DNA of 64,000 nt from Saccopteryx bilineata (Eukaryota; Chordata; Mammalia; Chiroptera; Emballonuridae): contig NC_089495.1 in assembly GCF_036850765.1 (NCBI RefSeq), positions 66,192,410 to 66,256,409 on the forward strand, in the 5' to 3' direction. Position numbers and translations under genes: made by a program. The notes below the pieces were generated by a model, which was given only the letters and a program-made list of their open reading frames with translations, made no database searches and was not told the origin of the DNA. This document shows, one piece after another, positions 23,721 to 36,506 of this stretch. Position 1 is the stretch's first letter. Every line of letters starts with the position of its first letter.

Positions 23721-24240
23721 TTAAATCCGAAGTAAGCCAACCACACAGCTTCTCAATAACCAAATTACTAATAAAGATAATAAATGAATAAGAGATAAAT
23801 TTGCATTGTAGAAATCTTCCTTGAGGGAAGGAATCAGGAAACACATCCCCCAAAAGATAAAAAGAAACATGGTAGGGCACTTCCAGTTAGACAGCAGTGA
23901 GGACCACCTTCCTCCACAAAAACCTACAATTTCTGCACAAAAGATGATGGAAAAAATACAGCTGGCCAAGCGTACAAGAAATAAAAAAAATTTTTTGTTA
24001 CTAAAATCAAAAAGAAAACTGAAAGAATAAAGTCTCCAAGCATATAGCACATTTACTATATTAAAGGGATAAATAGTGATGAGTAGAAATAAATTTCATA
24101 TCAGCTAAATTTATAAAAAATTTGCAAAAAAAAGTAGATATTTTTGAGTTGTTAACATTTTGGTTTATTTGATGTATCATTTTCCATTTATTTATATATA
24201 CATATGTAAATGTATAAAATATATACATATATGTGTGTTT
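23721..24240. other. Unassigned sequence with overlapping open frames on both strands
   Basis: A 109-residue minus frame (23721-24050) and a 69-residue plus frame (23821-24030) overlap. The plus frame is Lys-rich and the minus frame is Phe/Leu-rich, as expected of one A-rich strand read both ways. I recognise neither. Confidence 0.4.
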
Positions 24241-24244
24241 GTTC

Positions 24245-24860
24245 TGGAATGTTTAAAAATAAGTTGCAGTTTTCAAGCCCCATTTATCCTTAAATATTTT
24301 AGTGTGCATTTCTTAGAATCAAGAGGTCCTTTTTTATAATCACAGTATAATGATCAAAATCAGAAAAACTAGCATTGATGACATTGTTAACAGTAACTCA
24401 TAACCCAAATTCAAACTTTGTCAATTATCCTGATAATAATGTGCATAATAGAACTTTCATCCTTGAAGAAAGAATCAAGTAAAGATCATGCATTTTATTA
24501 AACTCCATTGTCATTTTAGACTTCTTTAATCTGGAATGATTTTTTAATCTTTTTTTTGTTCTTTTATAAACTTGATACTTTTGAGAGTACTGGTAAGTTC
24601 CCTTGTAGTCTATTACTTAATTTAGGTGTGTTTGATATTTTGTTTTGTTTTTTTATTGTAGTTGGATTATACATTTTTTAAAATTTAGCAAGACTGTTAC
24701 AGATGTAAAGTGATCTCAGTGCACCATTATCAAAAAATGTGTGGTGTTAGTCTGCCGAATTATTGGGGATATTTAATTAATCAATTAAGTTGGTGAAGTT
24801 ACCAATTTTTCTTTATAAATCACATATTTACAATAATTTGTGAGATGATACTTCTTATGG
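24245..24860 (-). repeat. Ancient L1M-type 3' region, antisense
   Basis: The succession 'gttttcaagccccatttatc', 'ttaaatattttagtgtgcat', 'aatcacagtataatgatcaa', 'ctttaatctggaatgatttt' matches, block by block, the reverse complement of an old mammalian L1 3' region as I recall it. Confidence 0.5.
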
Positions 24861-24884
24861 GTAAGAAACTAGATTTTAATAATT

Positions 24885-25042
24885 CTCACCTCAAAAAAAG
24901 AAATCATGTGACACCACAGAGAGGTGTCATATAAGGCTACAATGACAATCTATCTTATTGCAATAAATAAACGCATCAACTCAACATTGCACATCTTAAA
25001 TTTACACAATGTTACATGTCAGTTATATTTCAACTGAAGGGT
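24885..25042 (+). repeat. L1 3' UTR end fragment
   Basis: The stretch ending 'tttacacaatgttacatgtc' and 'agttatatttcaactgaa' is the typical end of older L1 3' UTRs. Confidence 0.6.
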
Positions 25043-25600
25043 ATTTCAGTTTGGGAAGATGAACCACTAATTTGCGTCTCCAACTCTGCCCCAACACGTC
25101 TTCTTCTTACCACACTTCTCATGGTTCATCTTCTCTGAATAGTTTTGAGCCTCTGTAAAGTCCTAATCATCAAACTTCACTATTTTCAGCATCCATCCAT
25201 TAATGATTTTTGTTAATTATGACTATGTTAATTTTTAGTCAAATAAGTTTGTAATAATGATATATATGTTTGCTCTATTATAGTTTGCATTGGACTTGGG
25301 AAACAGGCTGTAAGCTCGCAAGGTCCTTATAGCATAAGGCTTAGTTTTAAACGTAAGCCTTTCCCATTCTTTTAATACTAAGATCTTCTCAACACTAAGC
25401 TTTTCCCCACACCCTTGACTGTAGCATGATGTGGGGTGATGCACTCTTATGAGAAATCCCATTTATGCCTCAGATGAGTGGCTTTGTATCAGAGACTTCT
25501 TTATTTGTATATTGGCTTAAAGACTTTAATTTCTTCACTATAACATAAGGCAGACTGGGGACACTCTCACTCAGATCCTGTCATCAGCATTGCAGAGCAA
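25043..25600. other. Unassigned sequence
   Basis: No feature recognised. The minus frame 25235-25462 has no known motif. Confidence 0.45.
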
Positions 25601-25604
25601 AGGC

Positions 25605-25940
25605 AGCCAAGATGGTGGAGTGCTGAAGGAGAAGCCAGTTTGTGCTGAGTTTGTGCAGAGAGGAGATAGGGAACAGAGGTGAATAAGGCTGGTGAACTAG
25701 AAACCTTTGATTTTAGGAATACTCGGATGAGTCAGTGGTTTTGGGAGCCCTGAAAAAAAGGGAAGTGTTTTCCCACTGTGTATATTTCTCGCCCATCAGA
25801 TGAGAGCTAGGATTAAAGGCAATGGTCCACCAGTTCTTGGCTCCATTGTTTCATTATTGTCTGTCCAAATCTAATGCAAACCTGCATGGGCCAGGCAGCT
25901 GTTATGGTGGCTGCGGCCCTTGGCTTTACATTGATGAAAA
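25605..25940 (+). repeat. Possible L1 5' UTR-like fragment
   Basis: 'cagccaagatggtggagtgc' near the start resembles the opening of mammalian L1 5' UTRs, and the segment is GC-richer than its flanks. No ORF1 follows. The assignment is tentative. Confidence 0.35.
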
Positions 25941-25949
25941 ATAGTATTT

Positions 25950-26100
25950 TCAAATTTCATCATTTCTTCTATATTTATTTAGTTGGAATTATACTATAAA
26001 GAAAAGGTCTCTCTCCTACAACATTTATGTTTGTATGCATTAATGCACTTTATTATTGGTTGATCCAATTTCAATATCCTTTCAGGAACAGGACATGTGG
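25950..26100 (-). repeat. L1M-type fragment, antisense
   Basis: 'cttctatatttatttagttgg' region through 'ttatgtttgtatgcattaat' matches the inverse of an old L1 segment in block order. Confidence 0.4.
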
Positions 26101-26253
26101 CCTTATGGACTATGCAAAATTTTGGCTCTGGAACTGAAAAATTTTGTCTATATTTGAGACTCTTCAACCTAAGTTAAGGGAAACCAGAAAATCTGAACAT
26201 CAGCCAGGGAAGATGTTGTAATAAAAAATAAAAATTAAAGAGATACATGCTTG

Positions 26254-26671
26254 CCTGACCTGGTGGTGGTGCAGTGGGTAGAGTGTTGACTTGGGATGCT
26301 GAAGACCCAGGTTCAAAACCCCAAGGTCACTGGCTTGAGTGTTGGCTCATCCGGCTTGAGTGGGGGCTCACATGGTTGAGCACGGGGTTGCCGGTTTGAG
26401 TTTGGAATCATGGACATGACCCCATGGTTGTTGGCTTAAACCAAAAGGCCACTAACTTGAAGCTCAAGGTTGTTGCCTTGAGCCCAAGGTCGCTGGCTTG
26501 AGCAAGGGGTCACTGGCTCACCTGAAGCCCCCCGGTCAAGGTACATATGAGAAAGCAATCAATAAACAACTAAGGTGCTGCCATAAAGAATTGTTGCTTC
26601 TCATCCCTCTCCCTTCCTACCTTTCTGTCCCTGTCTGTTCCCCCCCCCTTACAAAAAATATATAAATAAAT
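26254..26671 (+). mobile_element. Bat tRNA-derived SINE, type A, expanded internal modules
   Basis: Head CCTGACCTGGTGGTGGTGCA and tail 'acatatgagaaagcaatcaa' match the other type A copies, but the middle is longer. The ~20-30 bp module containing ggcttgag or a close variant recurs several times from 26328 to 26520. The duplication ttaaagagatacatgcttg / ttaaagacacatgcttg flanks it (about 26235-26253 and 26671-26687). Confidence 0.85.
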
Positions 26672-26689
26672 TAAAGACACATGCTTGTC

Positions 26690-28605
26690 TTAACTACATA
26701 TTTTTGGTTTGAGTTTATAAAATCTTCATGGTTTAGAAATAATCAAGCTTCAAAAGAAATATAATTGTGATTTCCTGGAAGAAGGCAATGTACATTACCC
26801 TTTTATAACTATTCCCAAAAGAAAATAATTGAAATTTCAAAAGTATAACAGTAAACAATTGAACATAATAAAGTCAGAAAATTAACCAAACAAAAAGGAT
26901 TAATAAACTATAAAAACTCTTTATAGTAAATAAATATTTATAGTAACTATATAAAGAAATATAAGACATTAAGCAAAGCAGTTTTTACTATGAGAAAATA
27001 TAAAGAATATGAAAAGGACCTTCAAATATGAAACTAATAAGTAAATGGCCGATTAGAACACACGTTATGCACCTAGAAGGCAACTAGAAGGTGGATTAAA
27101 ACACAGATTGAATATAAGATTAAAGTGAGAAATTTTTAAGAAATGTTAAAATGAATAGTGAAAGAGGTTAGACAAATAAAATGAAGAGAGGGAATTAATC
27201 ATTCTGAATTAAACTAAAAATAGATGAATCCTGGTCTTAGTAAGGAAAGATCATAATGAAAAAGTGATTGCAATGAGAAAGAGACTAATACAATACAGAG
27301 AATATGCCACTAAACAATCTATAAGCCTCTCTTTTCTTTTACAGTGGGGGTAAATGAGACTACAAAGAACCATGTATGTGTGTATGGCATGATTAGACAA
27401 TTGATCACATTTCTGTCAGAAAATTCTCAGGAGGGGATACGGAGGAGAGTTTGTATGCTGGTTCAGGCTGGGTGCCATTCAAAATTCCGAGGCCTAGGGA
27501 AAGAGACAAAGCTTAACTAAAGTTAAGTCCAGTCAGATTTATGATGCAAGGAATGGGAATTTGAGGATATGTGTTTAGCTTTGCCATAAGTAAAAAAAGA
27601 AGTTTCTTGTGTCTTATCTAAATCTTATGAGAGCATAAAGGGTGCAGGCATTTTTTTATTCATCACAAGATTCTGAAAATGTTCAATATTTTCAACTTTT
27701 AAACCAGAATAAGTGGGAAATGGAGAAATAACAGAATATCACGGCAGAGTGATAGAAACAGGCAAAATATAATGCAAAATTTCCTATGATAGACTTCTAT
27801 CTATCAGGGGTTATATAATGGGTAACTTTAAAATCCATGAGTAAAATAAATAACGCCATAACTTCAAGTGGCATCCAATCTAAAGTAAAAGTTTACTTTT
27901 TTAGGCCTATAGAATAACTCCTATAACTTAGATACAAGCTAACAACTTTTGTATCCCAGAGGGAAAAACTGATTTTTCTTACATATGGAACAAAAAATGC
28001 TTCCTAAACAAAGTATATTTGAGTTGGTGCAATCTAATAAAGCATTGCTCTTTTCAATTTGCTTTCATAAATGTAATCTACCTTAAAAATCACAAAACAT
28101 CCTGAGTTAATCATAAGAGGGGTTATTTTCCTCATTAGAATACTGGCTTGACTGCCTGTACTGTAAAATTTTTCAAATATCTTATACTATATTTTCAGGA
28201 CAGGCAAGGGTAGAGAGTGCAAGAATGTATATACTTTTAAGATGAAAAGAAAAATTAAAAAGAAAATAGACAATAAAAATAAGACAAGTTGAGGTAGAAA
28301 TATATACCACTGGGCCTAGAGTTTGGGAAGAAAACTAATGAAGAAAAAGGGGAGCATAAGTAGGATTATGGCCTTACATGGCATACTAGAATTGACCTTA
28401 TGCTATGTACAAAATGTCTGAAGCTTTCTAGCAACACTTATACGATGGCTTTCTTTTCTCTCAAATCTAGCCCCAAATCAATTTCTCTTTAGAAATCTTG
28501 TATTATCACCCTGTGTGGTCCTCTGTATTTCTCTTTCAGTACTTTATTAACTTTTTTCTTTAATATAATTTTTTTTCTGTTTGGAATTGCATTTTCCTTT
28601 TCTTT
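26690..28605. other. Unassigned AT-rich sequence, 1.9 kb
   Basis: No gene, RNA or named repeat recognised. Confidence 0.5.
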
Positions 28606-28607
28606 CC

Positions 28608-28900
28608 AGGTTTATTGAAGTATAATTAACAAATAAAAATTGCATATACTAAAGGTATGCAACTGATGATTATCATAATCAAAGTGACTGACACATCCAT
28701 CACTTTATATAGCTATCATATTTTTTTCTGCATCTGGGGTGAGAATGTTTAAGATTTACTCTCTTAGCAAATTTTAATTGCACAATACAGTATTATTAAC
28801 AATAGGCACCATGCTGCCCATTTGATCCCTAGAACTTACCTTATAACTAAAAGTATATATTTTTTGACCAACAACTTTCTATTTCCCCCATCCTGCAGAA
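28608..28900 (-). repeat. L1M-type 3' UTR, antisense
   Basis: Starts 'ggtttattgaagtataatta' and continues 'gcatctggggtgagaatgtt', 'acaatacagtattattaaca', 'ccatgctgcccatttgatcc', in the right order for the inverse of a mammalian L1 3' UTR. Confidence 0.75.
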
Positions 28901-31750
28901 AAAACATGAGTATAATTTTGTGTGAACATATGTGTTATAAAATATAATAAATATATGTTTGTATTTGTATGCACACACATATACCTACAATGATTATGTG
29001 CAGAAATAATGCAAACAACCATAAATGACCTACAGTTAATACTAAGGCACTTACACAAATTATCATGCAGATTAAATGGCTTATAAAAATAATCCATTAA
29101 TAAAGGGAAATATATATATAAATGCAACATTACTGATATAAAACAAAACATTGCAGATTTTACAGGGAATAAATCTTTTGCTTATTTTTTAGAATTCTTG
29201 TTTCATCTACTTGAAATGATTTTCAGTGAGCTTTAAAATAGATTATTTAAGCTAATGGTGAGAACATTTTATCATTTATGTGATTGCACCTTAAGTATAC
29301 TGATGTGATTAATAGCATTCAAGGCTAGGCAGTGTCATTAGATAAAAAGAATCACCTTTTGAAAATTATATCTTCTGATTATTTGGGTTAGCAATATTCT
29401 CTATTTAAGAAGATAAGTTAGACATACATTGATCATGTATTGTTAAAAAGAGACCTGCAATAAAAAAATGAAATGTTCACTCACAACTGTTGCACTTTTT
29501 CTGGCTAACCATCAAATTCACTATATTCTTCTCATTGTAGCTACAGTCACTGATATAAAAGCCAGAAAATAAATTCAATAAAAATCTATAGTGTCACATA
29601 CAGAAAGAATTAAAACAATATGCATGATAAGTTTCGTCTTCACCATGTGAAGGACTTGAAGGAGCTATAATTGAAATATCCTGAAACAGAACTGTCTTTT
29701 AAGTTGCAATTGCTTGTGGCAGACACGCTGGCTGGCAGAGATAGAATATCAGCATTAAAGAACACACACAAAGAGAAGATCCTAAGCGATCCAAGAAAAG
29801 AAGCTGCTGAAGTGAGCCAAATACTTTTTATGGTAAATTGAAAATCTTAGCAATTATTTTCCTACATAGTCCCAGGCTTCTGCTATAAAGCTGACTAAAT
29901 GAAATCCAAATAAGCAAATAACAATGTTTTCTTTTTATTTATCACAACACTATAATACTTTAAAAACTTTAACCTAATCTATACTGTAAGCATGGTATCA
30001 TAGATAAGTGCTAATTAATTTGAAATATGAGTTAACAAATATTGATGCAGCCATGACTGTGTTGAATCCTTACTATTGAGTAGGTACTAAAAGGCATATA
30101 CCAAAATATGAACCAATCCTGCTGCCAAAACCTTGTCATCTATTGAAAGCAAGAAGGAATAAATGTATAAATGGTTAACAGCACCGCAAATATTAAAATG
30201 GCACATATAGTGAACTTTGTTGCTTTGTCCATTTTTAATACTATCTCTTTTGAAGTCTGTGTTCCTGTCCTCCATTTTTTGAGAGCCTATTTTTACTGTC
30301 GTAACTCTAATGCCTTTGGAAGAATAGCTATGTGTTATATAAGCCACATGACTCAGAGAAACAGTAAGAGTCAGAAGTGATTGGAGTTGCATCCTTTCTT
30401 CACCTCATCTTATGCTAGCCCAGCACCCCGCCCTCCCAGATTGGCTTGGTGTTACTAAACATTGAATCACTGCTATAGCATTACAGAAATCCATCTCATT
30501 TCTCTGGAGGTGAGATACACTTTGCTATAGATTTTGCATGCCAGAATTCCCCTAGGGATCCTAGTAAAACTAGATTTCTTTCTCTAATAACACATTTACC
30601 TGACTTCTTCTTCTTGCCCAGAAACCCTAAGCTGTTCTAAAAAAATATTCTAAGAAATATTGTTATTAGTAAGTTATTAATTAAAAATAAGTAAAAGTAT
30701 ACATTGATTCCTTGGAAAAAAGAGACATTGGGTTGAAATAAGTGAAAGAAATCTTTGGTTCTTGACAAAAGAATAAGGTTTTGAAAAAGAGAAAATGAGC
30801 TATTCTGGTGTAGGGAACAATATATAAAAGTTTTTAAGACAGAGTGCTCAAGTTTTTTCAGGATGAGTAGAGCAATTCTGACAGAGTAAGTCTTAATGGT
30901 AGGTGGTGATTTTCCTATAAATAGATTTTGAAGGTCCATGAACAAGAAAAAAATTTTTTTACAGAGAACACTACTACATAATCTAAAATGTTCTCTCTAG
31001 AATTGGAGGATTCTTTAATATTAAGAAATAGAGGGATGGTATAATTATAGTGGTGTACTAAGATTTGTCTAGGAGACTGAGACATCAGAGAGACAGAACA
31101 ATTTAGAGCCTATTTCAGTTGTACAAACATGAAGCAACCAGTAGCTCTAAATATAGAAGTTGAGAATGAAGCACTAATAGGAATGAAAGTGAAAGGTAAG
31201 TAGAATGACTAATGCTCTAAAAAGTTATGTAGAATCACTTACAAGGCTCTATAACTGACTAGATGAGGAAGAGGTTTGAACAAAATTTTTTTGTACAAGT
31301 TTTAAAAATACAAGGAGAGTAAACATGATGCCAAGGAGACATTTTGATTGTTAGAGAAAAAGCAATTAATAGCTTTCATGAAAAATGGGCATGTGTAAAG
31401 TCAGAGTTCTGGTGGAAAGAACACAGAACCAGAATTCAAGAATTATGCATTTTAGTGTTAATCTGTATCCAAGCTTTTATATAATCTTAGGTAAACTATC
31501 AACTTTTTTTTTTTTTTTTTACTTTAAATCCATCCTGAGATAATTCTGATGGCCATATTATTTGTCACATTATAATCTGATTTTTATAATGAGGGAGAAT
31601 ATTAAAATTTTTAACTTAAAATTTTCTCTTTAGTGAGGATGTTAGGGCATATATGTTGAATTATTTAGAAGGTAGTTGCAAGAAATTAGAAGTGATCCTG
31701 AGAAGGTTTGATAGGGACAAGAGGTTCAGATAATGGCTGCAGAATTTCAG
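28901..31750. other. Unassigned sequence, 2.8 kb
   Basis: No gene recognised. The overlapping frames at 30087-30392 and 30171-30380, and the minus frame 30637-30945, show no motifs. A T-run of about 18 lies at 31503-31520. Confidence 0.45.
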
Positions 31751-31754
31751 TTGT

Positions 31755-31885
31755 AAGTACTGGCATCTAGTGGGTAGAAGCCAGGGATGCTGCTCAACAT
31801 CCTACAAGCTACCCAACAGCCTGCACATCAAGCAATTATCTATACAAAAATGTCAGCAGTGCTTAGGCTGATAAACACTGGTGGC
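31755..31885 (+). mobile_element. MER20-like hAT-Charlie MITE, right part
   Basis: 'actggcatctagtgggtaga', 'gccagggatgctgctcaaca', 'tcctacaagctacccaacag' and 'aaaatgtcagcagtgcttag' follow the second half of the MER20 consensus as I know it. The left half is not recognisable. Confidence 0.6.
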
Positions 31886-31961
31886 ATCATCCTGGAGCTG
31901 ATGGGCATAGACATCCCAAACCAATCTGAGTTGAGTAATGGTTTCAAATCTGCTTCATATT

Positions 31962-32372
31962 ATTTTTTTTGTTTTGTTTTGTTTTTGTTTTTATTTTTCT
32001 GAAGCTGGAAACGGGGAGAGACAGTCAGACAGACTTCCGCATGCGCCCGACCGGGATTCACCCGGCACGCCCACCAGGGGCCACGCTTTGCCCACCAGGG
32101 GGCGATGCTCTGCCCCTCCGGGGTGTTGCTCTGTCGCAACCAGAGCCACTCTAGCGCCTGGGGCAGAGGCCAAGGAGCCATCCCCAGCGCCCAGGCCATC
32201 TTTGCTCCAATGGAGCCTTGGCTGTGGGAGGGGAAGAGAGAGACAGAGAGGATGGAGGGGGCGGGGGTGGAGAAGCAAATTGGCGCTTCTCCTGTGTGCC
32301 CTGGCCAGGAATCGAACTCGGGTCCCCCACACGCCAGGCCGACGCTCTACCGCTGAGCCAACCGGCCAGGGC
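31962..32372 (-). mobile_element. Bat tRNA-derived SINE, type B, best preserved copy
   Basis: On the minus strand it begins GGCCCTGGCCGGTTGGCTCA and runs through the whole body to an A-rich tail. Of the type B copies here it is the most CpG-rich and least diverged, suggesting the youngest insertion. The duplication cttcatatt (31953-31961 and 32373-32381) is exact. At least eight open frames of 60-172 codons cross it on both strands; all are SINE artefacts. Confidence 0.95.
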
Positions 32373-32689
32373 CTTCATATTGTTTTTTTTTTTTTGCATT
32401 ACATATCTCATTATCTTTGCCAGTTTATTTTTAAAGTTGTATATCAGTATTCATGACCCAACAAAATAATCTTCATGCATTCACTACTGTCTGTCTACTC
32501 ACATATAATATTAAATGGTCAGTAGGTATCTTAATTCCAGTTTCATTGCTATGACACTGAATTGTCATCTTTATTTGTATAGTATGAACTTTTGTAGAAC
32601 ATTGATGGCATGACCAAAAATTAACTCATATAACCAGATATCTATTTGATGTTATCACTAAAATATTTAATAAGCACTTACATTTTATC

Positions 32690-33125
32690 ATGCCTTGTTC
32701 CTTCTAACTCATTCCTTTCTGATTCTCACCCATTTTGGGACATGGCATTACCTAGTTTTCTCTGGAGCTTAAACTCAAATTTAAATGTTATTTTGCTTCT
32801 TCCCTCATCCTAAAATCCACAAGATGCTTACCTTTTTCTCTTTTATTTACTGCAAACTTTCACTGTCTTCTTTAATACTTTAATGACCATTGCACATGTT
32901 GCTCCCACTTTCTAATACTCTGTGTACTGGCCTTTATAATGTTGTCTGTTCATAATTTAATTCTTAAACCAAATGCTACATCTTCAGAGAGGTTTCCCCT
33001 GATGGTCATACCTGATATTCCTCTTCATGTTCATGAGGCACTTTTCTATTACATTATCCCTTTTTATTCTAATAGTTGAAATAGAGTTTGACACATAGCG
33101 GATATGTATTTATTAATAATCAAAA
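32690..33125 (+). repeat. L2 LINE 3' fragment, degenerate
   Basis: 'cttcagagaggtttcccctg', then 'atagagtttgacacatagcg' and 'gatatgtatttattaataat', follow the order of L2 3' ends. Old and diverged. Confidence 0.5.
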
Positions 33126-33423
33126 AAAGTGATAAATTTTTATAAGAATTACGTATTTGAGTAGCTGCTCTATTTTATAAATATATACTGTAATATAATT
33201 TTTATACTATTTAACTAGCAACAGTTATTTTTGCCCCCAAATATAGTACCCCACATCCCAATTACCCCTTCCTGGGCTTTATTTCAATCTTTTTCTTAAT
33301 TTCTATTTTTATCCAAAAAATTTAATAATTTTCATCTATTCTTATAACTAACAAGAAGAAAAATTTATTTTTTATATTGCCATTTCAGTTTGTTTACTTG
33401 TTCTATAGATGAATAAAAAAAGC

Positions 33424-33578
33424 ACCTGACCCATGGTGGCGCAGTGGATAAAGCGTCGACCTGGAAATGCTGAGGTCGCTGGTTCAAAACCCTGGGCTTG
33501 CCTGGTCAAGGCACATATGGGAGTTGATGCTTCCTGCTCCTCCCCCCTTCTCTCTCTCTCTCTTCTTTCTAAAATGAA

Positions 33579-33613
<35 letters not shown>

Positions 33614-33620
33614 AACGATA
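33424..33620 (+). mobile_element. Bat tRNA-derived SINE, short type A
   Basis: Head CACCTGACCCATGGTGGCGC, then 'cctggtcaaggcacatatgg', a pyrimidine tract and a perfect (AAAT)n tail at about 33575-33614. Well preserved, so comparatively young. Minus-strand frames here are shadows. Confidence 0.9.
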
Positions 33621-36055
33621 CTGAAATGTACTGACACTTGCCACAAAAGTTTGATGTAGAGAGTGATGAATTTTGAACACAGAAAAAGGAGGAAGAACAC
33701 CCTCTGGTACAAAGTACTGTAGTAAAACAGATATTTTTATTAGCTGTAGAATCATTCACTTCTCCCAGGAAGTAGGAAAAACAAGCTTACTTTGCAGCAG
33801 TAGAGGGCATAGGATATTCACTTCGATGTCACTATTCAGTTGACTTTTATTCTTTTATTTCAGTTACCTTAATTTAAATTACTGAACAGTAAATGAATGG
33901 ATCGTTGTAACAGCAAAAATAATAATAATAAATTGAAACCATAAGTCATAGAAAATTTGAAGATTATTTGTGACTATCCTAATCTGTTGAGGTTGAGGAG
34001 AAGGAGACCATACCTGACCATACATCCTACACACTAATTTCCATTCATTATAGTGACATATAGGTAGGTCCTAAACTCTATTGGGCCTGAGTAACAGGAA
34101 CGTATCTCACCACTTAGAACTGTTTGATGATAAGTGTCCTATTTAAATGAGACTAGAAGTAAAGCCATTGTTATTTTTCCAACATAAGACAAGACAAAGC
34201 ACATCAGCATCTGCAGTCTTCAGTCTTGTGCAGCATTTTAGTTGAGAAGAAATAACGTCTCTAGCACTCTACTATTCTCATTTCTGCAGCCAAAGGTCAC
34301 AATAATTTTTTTAACTGTAAAAATAGTCACTATTAGTCTTGTCATACAAAACTATTTAACACAATTGATTTGCTATTATGTTACTAAAAACACAAAGAAA
34401 ATAGTTATCTTTGTGCCAACATCAGACTGCATTGTGAATAGTTTTTCAAGCTTTTATTGTTGTGTACTCAATAAAGAAAGGTGGGATGAGGAGGAACTAT
34501 GTACCCACAGACACCAAATACTTCTAAAAAGTCAGGTACCTAAAAATCTTGTTTGCCAGCAAATAAACAGTGCTAACACTTAGACACTTCAGTTAAAACC
34601 CAAATGGACACTGGGAGTTACACTTTATGTACACTGCATAGGGAATTAGTCCTGCAGTTTCCAGGGACAATAGCAAATATTGTCTGTTGGGTTTCTTATG
34701 CGTTATCTAAAGTGATTGTTAGATATTTCTAAATAAGCTAATTTAGGGAAATTGAAAATATTTCTTAAGTGATTAAAAGGAGATAGGACATTGTCTTGTG
34801 TTATTTCTTTATGTAAGAAAAATATCAATGGCTTATATTTCTAGCCATTTAAATAAGACCTCTGATTTATATAGTTTTTCTTCTATTTATATTTTCAAAA
34901 TCCAAATAATTATTGCAAATATTCTAGTTACGTGCTAAAAAGAACAAATATTTTTCTTCATAATGTTAAAGAAATTAGAGGTACCTAAATGCTTAAAATA
35001 TGAGAGCTGTGTTTTTCTTTATAATTTGAAGTTTAGGAGAAAATTTTAAAGGTTTTAAAAAAAGCATTGTAATTTTTTTTAAATTTAAGTCTGAAACTGA
35101 ATGCCTATTTTGAAAGGAATAAAAATTGCTAACATAAATTGCCCACAAGGCACTAGGAAATTCTACAGTGGTGAAGTGTTGTATGAAATAGGCATATTTC
35201 CTTCATTTCACAGTTGAAGAATTAAGCTTAAAGGGGTAAAATGATTTATCTTTCTGTTCCTGGTTATGATTGGTTTGGGTTTGTTCTAACCTCTAAGTAC
35301 CTGATCAATGAAAGCCTTTCCTGGTCTTTACTCTCTTTGGAAATCAATTAGTGACTTCATAAATATTCTGTCCTTCATTACTAAATACTCCTGAACTCCA
35401 GCATAAAAGAGCAATGAAGATAATAATGCATTACAAAAAACATAGTCATAAGGAAATAAGAAATCCAACATAATAACATTTAACAATAAGAATTTTTTAT
35501 ATTTTATTTAAAAATAGAATATTAGAATTTTTAAATATAGAAAAATAATATTCCATATATCTTCCTAATAATGTAACTTTTATTTAAATTATATTTTAAT
35601 TAGTATGAATAGTTCATTGCTAATATCTAAAATGTCTAGGATATTCAGGCATTTTAACATAAATAGTGTATGAATAATCTTCATTGTACATAATAAACAC
35701 AAAATATATATTATTGAGTATTATATTAGAAAAATATAGCAATTTGAGAATTTTGGACCATTTTTGTTAATTTAACAAAGTCATACACATTACCCACTAT
35801 ATCAAAGGCACTAGATTTTGTCTATTGTTACTTAATTAAACTTCATCCCTTTTCAGCTGTGATATGATGGCCAAAATAAAAATACACCTAAAAGCAAAAT
35901 GAAATATATTACTTAAATAAATCTTGCCTTTCTCTTAGAGTTTGTTCATATTGATGTCGCTGATATTCACAAAGTAAATTTTACTTATTTTCACTTGAGT
36001 GAACAAAACTATAAATATATAAAGATATTTTATTTTGATACTTAATAAATTAGAC
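33621..36055. other. Unassigned sequence, 2.4 kb
   Basis: No gene recognised. The longest frame (34242-34583, 113 codons) has no known domain and no coding-like composition. 35440-35720 is extremely AT-rich. Confidence 0.45.
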
Positions 36056-36057
36056 TA

Positions 36058-36218
36058 TTAAAAAATTTTATTGATTAACTTTAGCAAGAGAGGAAGGGAG
36101 AATAAGAGAGTGACAGGAACATCAATCCAATCCTTATGTGGCCTGATCCACGTTCAAACTGGCAGCATCTGTGCTTCAAGGATGGTATTCTAACCAACTG
36201 ATCTATACAGTCAGGCAA
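36058..36218 (-). mobile_element. Old Ves-like bat tRNA SINE
   Basis: The plus strand reads as the inverse of a Ves-type element: 'tttattgattaactttagca', a purine-rich 'gagaggaagggagaataaga', then 'ggtattctaaccaactgatc' as the inverse of the tRNA head. Clearly older than the type A and B copies. Confidence 0.6.
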
Positions 36219-36228
36219 TACTTATTAA

Positions 36229-36502
36229 CCCTTTGAGTAGTACAAATGTTCATGTACATCCTTGTACCTCCTGACCATCCAGAGTACAATCGTAACAAAA
36301 AATTTTAATTTAAAAATGTGTAAGGCAATATTAAAAAAAGGCAAATGTATGTTCTTCTTGTTTCCATAAATTGGTTATCAAACAAACATGATTTTAAGTT
36401 AATAAAACTATAACTGAAACTAATTTCATTTTTTGAAAAAAAAAAAAAGGTTACTTCCAGGAGTCAGTAAGCATAAAAAAAAATTCACTACTCAAAAGTA
36501 AA
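36229..36502. mobile_element. piggyBac-like MITE, 274 bp
   Basis: It is flanked by TTAA on both sides (36225-36228 and 36503-36506), the signature of piggyBac insertion. The left end reads CCCTTTGAGTAGTACAAATG. The right end, inverted, reads TTTACTTTTGAGTAGTGAAT, so the shared terminal core is TTTGAGTAGT. No transposase is present. I associate this termini pattern with bat genomes, from memory only. Confidence 0.75.
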
Positions 36503-36506
36503 TTAA

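Noticed and set aside
23721..24050. Overlapping 109- and 69-codon frames as a possible small membrane protein or basic peptide
   Set aside because: Composition mirrors one A-rich strand read both ways. There is no start context, motif or splice support.
31938..32456. 172-codon open frame (and seven others overlapping) suggesting a coding gene
   Set aside because: The frames lie across an inverted type B SINE with exact target duplications. GC-rich SINEs routinely give long frames on both strands.
34242..34583. 113-codon open frame
   Set aside because: No recognisable domain and AT-driven composition. Length is within chance for this much AT-rich sequence.
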